Shown: in pieces, positions 59,848 to 64,000 of the stretch
Layout of the letters: each line of letters begins with the position of its first letter
Position numbering within the stretch: position 1 is the first letter of the stretch
Source of the DNA: Dryococelus australis
Lineage: Eukaryota > Arthropoda > Insecta > Phasmatodea > Phasmatidae
Assembly (NCBI GenBank): GCA_029891345.1
Contig: CM056993.1
Location: 224,821,924 to 224,885,923, forward strand
Direction of reading: 5' to 3'
Length of the DNA stretch: 64,000 nt
Notes under the pieces: generated by a model
What the model saw: the letters and a program-made list of their open reading frames with translations, nothing else
Told to the model about the DNA's origin: nothing
The model's database searches: none
Made by a program: the position numbers and the translations under genes

Positions 59848-60370
59848 ATGAGTGTTGCAGATATTCAGTATGGAAAGCGCAAGTTGTATGAACCTTTAGA
59901 AGTTGTAAACAACATACATACATCGCTATCGTGTAAAGTGAAAAATGGAAATGTTACAACTATCCAGGACAGGGAAAACGAGAATGTGAACTCCAAGACT
60001 GTTGGTGATGATGTGAAATACGCATGTTCTACTGATAATGGCATGACATCTGTAAAGCAAAAGCGTAAATGTGTTGTTGAAGGTAAGGATTACTTGATGT
60101 TGGGGTAGAAGGAAGGCCAATTCGAACTTGGTACTCTGCTCCAGAGGTATATCATAACTTACCCATTACATAAGTACATACACGAAGAGATGTATCATGA
60201 ACGTTCTGCGAAGAGTGTCTTGAAACCTAGCTATTATTTTCTGAAGACCCCAGTGACTTGGTTGATAAACTGCAGGTATTCGTTTCATTGCAAAGAAGAA
60301 AAGATCTTTGTCTCGGTGAAGAAACAAATTCGGTTATTGATGAACTCAGAGTTAGAAGTTTTATTGAATG
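59848..60370 (+). pseudogene. Second Polinton relic: DDPNELVDRL-family gene
   Basis: The plus strand starts MSVADIQYGKRKLYEPLEVV, like the RKLYEP start of the Polinton protein also seen at 270-870. It ends with EDPSDLVDKLQVFVSL and then TNSVIDELRVRSFIE, which match the family's DDPNxLVDRLxLL and EIxSIIEELRExxxI motifs. A HERSAKS phrase (family RSSKS) lies between. The order is that of the family, whose function is unknown. It is broken, with about two breaks, and stands alone: no other Polinton gene was recognised beside it. An AATAAA-like signal lies just after it near 60407. Confidence 0.65.
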
Positions 60371-63082
60371 ACATATTATATATGTGTTTGAATTAGTTAA
60401 TAGTAGGAATAAATAAAAAAAACATTATAAAATGAAATGATTTATTATTTTTTTAAAAATAACTAAAACATAGTGTTGTATCTATTGCTATGTCTTTATA
60501 AATGTCTGGTGGGTTGTGTGTTTATACGATATGGAGTGTTGCTATGTAAAAATATCTGTTGGAGATATATTCCATTGTACGCTGCGGGGTTATAAGAATT
60601 TGAACTACAAACATATACATGTTCAGTAAACCTGATTGCCACAATACGTGCACTCACTTCCTGATAAGCAACAAATATTGTCAAAATATATTTTTTTCAT
60701 GGTCATTTATATATGTTATACTATGTGATTAGTTAACATAAAGAAATGCCTGTATAATGAAACTGAAATATTTTTTGCATCAACCGAGTATATTTGAAAT
60801 GCTAATTTTAAATTTACATTTACTAAGCATGTTTGATATATTGTAATTATCTCTAGTTTTGCTCTCAACCAATCACTAATCCTGCAATGCGAGAATGAGC
60901 ATTTCATTAGAGGCGATAATTTAAAGAGACATTACAGGACCTGTAAATTAAGTGTCACTTGAGATGTATGGTATGTTAGAGTGTGTTATTTCGTAGGAAT
61001 GGTTGGAGGCGTTATTATTACGGTTATGTTGCTCGAAATGGTTTCATGATATTGCCTGCTTGTATGGTTCGCTAGTAGGTTTATGCATGGTCATTTTATA
61101 TATTTGCTTAAATATTTTATGTGAAATGTAATATATATATATATAATATATGTGTGTGTGTGTTTGTGTTGGTTTGTAAATACATATTAAATATGTTTAA
61201 CAATACTTGTTTGTGATTACAATGAAATTTCTTTAAGTATGTAACCACAAATATTAAAGATATAATTACCAATATTTCGAAATCGATTTAATATGCTTCC
61301 GGTTAAGTAAATAATATATATAATATAAGTTAAGAATATTGTGCGTTTGTCAGAAAACAGTGTATCTGTGTGTAATATTCATAGTTGTGGAACACCCGAA
61401 TATATAACTAAAAAATTAATGATTGCAACAAACAAATACATTATACAATATTTTAAAATTAATTTACGAAGTGATGGGTCTGCAGAAGATGTCAAGTCCT
61501 AACATACCTATATCTTATAGCAAGTGATCTCTACTAAACGGAACACCTTGGTTGTGCAAATGTATAGTGGAATAATGGGATTTTAAATATTATGTATTTT
61601 TATTGTTTGTATGCAGAGTTATGTTCGTCTGCAAGAGAGTTCATTTCGAATACTTGAATATTATAGAAATTGTGTCTATCTCCTCTGGAGACAAGTATGT
61701 ATGTTGTGTACAACACAGATTTTAAATTATATCCACTTGCTGTAGTTTGAACTGGGAAACCTATTTGGCGAGTATCATTAAGTTATCTTTAACTAAAATT
61801 TTCTAAACTAAATATCTAAAGTGGGTGTTTTTGTTAATTTAATGCTATTCGTACATATGAGTTATCTGGTGACCATTACAATATATTCAATGGTAATGAT
61901 ACCACAAAACTCTTATGCGTTCGGGTTCGATGTGAATTAAATACAATGCAGAAGTTACTGAAGCTCAGTACACCTGCATATGCAGTAAACTCCAGCTGCT
62001 GTACACATCAGGAAATTGATGTCACCTACTAGCAACATGAAGGAACGCTGCCCAGCCCAGCTGTCCAGCTATTAGGGAATCGTTTGCAGTTTTTGGTAGT
62101 CAGTCAGACACAGGGCTTTGCGAAGCCAATCGGCAAATGTGTTCATCCACATCAAAGGAACCACCACGCCATTTCGTTTCTGTGTACTGTTATATTCTGT
62201 GTGTACAGCAGCTTGGCTCTATTGAGAACGGAATTTGTTTTGGCTGCGCTATGGGTATAAAGGAATAACGCGCGGGTTGTAACCTCTGCACCACCGACCA
62301 TTTGTTTGACCTATGCTAGGAGAAGTGAAGAGCAGGTTTGTCTACTATTGCTGTTCTAATAATCTGCGAGTGCTCTGTGGCGATTTGCATTAACCGTCAC
62401 TAGTTTAGTATGGTTACATTTGGCATATGTCGAGGAGATATGACACACATATTATCTCCTACTGATTTTTTTATCTCGGTACTAAGTATTGATTTGTAAG
62501 ACATTTTATGTTCATAAACGCACTGTTAGTGACTTTCGGGGTTGCGGGATGGGAAGTAGTGATTGTTAACAGAACTTAGTATTATAGTATGAAGGAGGTT
62601 CGACCCGCAACAGAATAATCGTTTATTTAAAAAGACCATAAAACATACATGCAAATAGTGGCGATGTTGTACAATTTCAGCTAAAATAAATGGTTTTTTT
62701 TTTAAATTAAAATTGTATTTTGATATTTGTTTCCACTAAACCAACGAATGAATTCTCGCATATATCTAAGCCGTTATGTATGTGCATAAATTTAATGACC
62801 TTGTACCACTACAGCTCACAAGTATTTGTATGTATCAAGGCCCTGTGTACGACCACCAGAAAAGAGTGTATTTGATGCTAGAGTGAATAGAACCTTTGAT
62901 GTGCACATTCTTACGAATAGGGTTAATCGTTTCTCCCAAAAAGACTAATAATATGAAGGATTGGAATAAATGAATAGCATAAAAGTACTTTATACAGTTT
63001 AACTTAATTTTAGGCACTAGACACAACACAATCAAATACATAATAATTGTTACACATTCTAACCCCTCATTCGCCAAAACAC
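60371..63082. other. AT-rich unassigned sequence
   Basis: No gene can be supported. An open frame at 60496-60684 on the minus strand (HVYVCSSNSYNPAAYNGIYL) has unusual, protein-like composition and might be Polinton-related by position, but I do not recognise it. TA/TG microsatellites lie near 61130-61165. A promoter-like GGGTATAAAGG followed by a GC-richer stretch occurs near 62246-62300, with no ORF linked to it. Confidence 0.35.
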
Positions 63083-63200
63083 TTATGTGGATGTAAATTT
63101 TATAGAATAAATCATGCTGTGAGCATTCCCTCCACGCCTATTCGCATATATCACACCACAGTTATCACATGGATATATCTTGTATGAGGTGCTGAATGAG
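63083..63200 (-). pseudogene. Possible single C2H2-type zinc-finger exon (lola-like)
   Basis: The minus strand reads YPCDNCGVIYANRRGGNAHS at about 63120-63180, preceded by a Ser/Asn-rich NSSNTSNSSFST stretch. Spacing C-x2-C-x12-H fits a C2H2 finger, and the YPCxNCGxxY start resembles the single fingers encoded by alternative last exons of the insect lola gene. After the His comes SMIYS, where the fourth ligand (C or H) would be expected at the last residue; it is Ser. This could be a decayed finger exon or a chance match, and it shares its open frame with the transposase fragment upstream. Confidence 0.3.
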
Positions 63201-63399
63201 GAGTTACTGGTGTTAGAGCTATTCGTGAATGTCTTGCCACCACACAGGATGAGTATAAAAGTGTACCCCAATTTGAAGGTATATAATATCAAAACCAAAC
63301 AACCTACAATCGTGATTGACCAATCAAATGAACCGTGGAACAGTGAAGATTGTTTATCATATGTTAATAAAAGTTCAATATGACCACCACGAGCGGCCC

Positions 63400-63700
63400 G
63401 AACGACATTTACGCGATACTCAAACTCGTTCCACACTCTTGTCGGAGTTATGGTTTGGATGGCGTCCGTAACTCTGGTTTTGATGTGGTGAGGGGGTAGT
63501 AAGCTCGCATTCGACACATCAATGTGAAGAGGACGGTCTGATGTTTCCTTTGTGTGCCAAGAGATGGCACTGGGAGCGTTCTGTGTTATTCAGTTTGCTT
63601 AGTTTGAATCGGTTACGTCTGTTCAACGTGACTTCCATCACAAATACAGATGTCGTCCTCCCGATAGGTGGAGTATCGTACATTGGTTTCTTCAGTTCCA
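63400..63700 (-). pseudogene. Transposase C-terminal fragment, mariner-like
   Basis: On the minus strand HIKTRVTDAIQTITPTRVWN and EFEYRVNVVRAARGGHIELL at about 63400-63485 match the C-terminal end of Tc1/mariner-type transposases of the DUF4817-associated kind (family RIxxAxxxITPxxLxxVWxExEYRLDxCRxxxGxHIExL). A short LKKPMYDTPP block at about 63660-63695, which in the family directly precedes this end, is separated from it by about 170 bp of unrelated sequence. An insertion or rearrangement has split the fragment. Confidence 0.65.
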
Positions 63701-63734
63701 TGAGACAGGGCGGGTGCCTTTCCAAAAGCAGAAG

Positions 63735-64000
63735 TTCCGGGCGGACAAGTGTGCCCGAAGAAAATGTGCAATGGGTAGAGCAAGCGTTTGTTCGCAGTCC
63801 ACGAAAATCAACTCGACAAGCTAACTGAGAAATGTAAATCCTTCAATCAAGTTTATGGACAGTGTTGCGAAAGCGATTGCTGTACAACTCATACATGTTA
63901 CAGATTGTACAGGCTCTTACCGAAAGGGATAAAGAACTGAAACGTGATTTCTGTGCGTTAGTTCTAGCCCAGAACGAGTTAGACGATGCATTCATGTCTA
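63735..64000 (+). pseudogene. Transposase N-terminal part, runs off right edge
   Basis: The plus strand reads SSGRTSVPEENVQWVEQAFV, then RSPRKSTRQAN, and in the next frame TVLRKRLLYNSYMLQIVQAL, then TERDKELKRDFCALVL. This matches the second helix-turn-helix and linker of DUF4817-type Tc1/mariner transposases (family GRxRTxRTEExxxxVxxxFxxSPxKSTRRASxELxI...VLRKRLxxxPYKxQxVQ). A stop follows RQAN at about 63826, so the copy is probably dead. It points in the opposite direction to the C-terminal fragment at 63400-63700, so they are two different copies or an inverted rearrangement. Confidence 0.7.

Noticed and set aside
52839-61540. Shared AAGTGATCTCTACT at about 52842 and 61522, considered as LTR edges of Gypsy B
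   Set aside because: A single 14-base match is expected by chance in a window of this size, and the flanks do not align.

Overview
This window looks like gene-poor, repeat-rich DNA from an animal nuclear genome, most likely an arthropod. The evidence is the mix of element families: a Polinton/Maverick, Ty3/Gypsy LTR elements, piggyBac, Tc1/mariner transposons and tRNA-derived SINEs. The background is AT-rich, and the one gene-like locus has intron-like breaks. I see no intact protein-coding gene. The species cannot be named from the sequence.

Layout, left to right. 1-6545 is a broken Polinton with gene pieces on both strands: an unassigned ORF, a Polinton-specific protein, a PLA2-like piece, adenain-type protease, fibre-like repeats, integrase with chromodomain, packaging ATPase, a minor-capsid candidate and protein-primed DNA polymerase B. 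A mariner-like transposon (about 6545-7545) interrupts the polymerase. 7936-18040 is a satellite array of about 200 degenerate 50-bp units with traces of higher-order duplication. 19258-19660 is a younger, nearly uniform 44-bp GC-rich minisatellite. 21130-26621 is Gypsy fossil A (minus strand). 28013-31815 (minus strand) holds separated exon-like pieces of a multi-copy animal protein family that has an N-terminal Cys/His exon, a GYFTIRR segment and a PIN/FEN1-like nuclease core. This copy is a pseudogene.

31.8-42.2 kb is mostly AT-rich and unassigned. It contains tRNA-derived SINEs (33233-33478, 37922-38156, 40192-40310), an LTR-like segment with a hairpin beside a TATA motif (about 36001-36500), a (TA)n tract flanked by a 20-bp inverted repeat (37042-37175) and a foldback-like segment (40855-41490). 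42231-45059 is a structurally complete piggyBac copy with TTAA ends, terminal repeats, palindromic subterminal repeats and a decayed transposase. 47540-48620 is a degenerate array of about nine 118-bp units. 48712-49922 is a full-length but dead Tc1 (DD34E) transposon. 52540-59822 is Gypsy fossil B (minus strand). Its 5' end lies about 25 bp from a second, isolated Polinton gene relic (59848-60370). At the right edge are two oppositely oriented transposase fragments and a possible single C2H2-type zinc finger.

The window is best read as layered transposon strata. Old Polinton and Gypsy copies were later cut by, or joined to, mariner, Tc1 and piggyBac insertions, with satellite expansion between them. 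The most interesting items are the nuclease-family pseudogene, the 10-kb 50-bp satellite with higher-order structure, the palindromic subterminal repeats of the piggyBac, and the two separate Polinton relics, one hit by a mariner and the other abutting a Gypsy copy.
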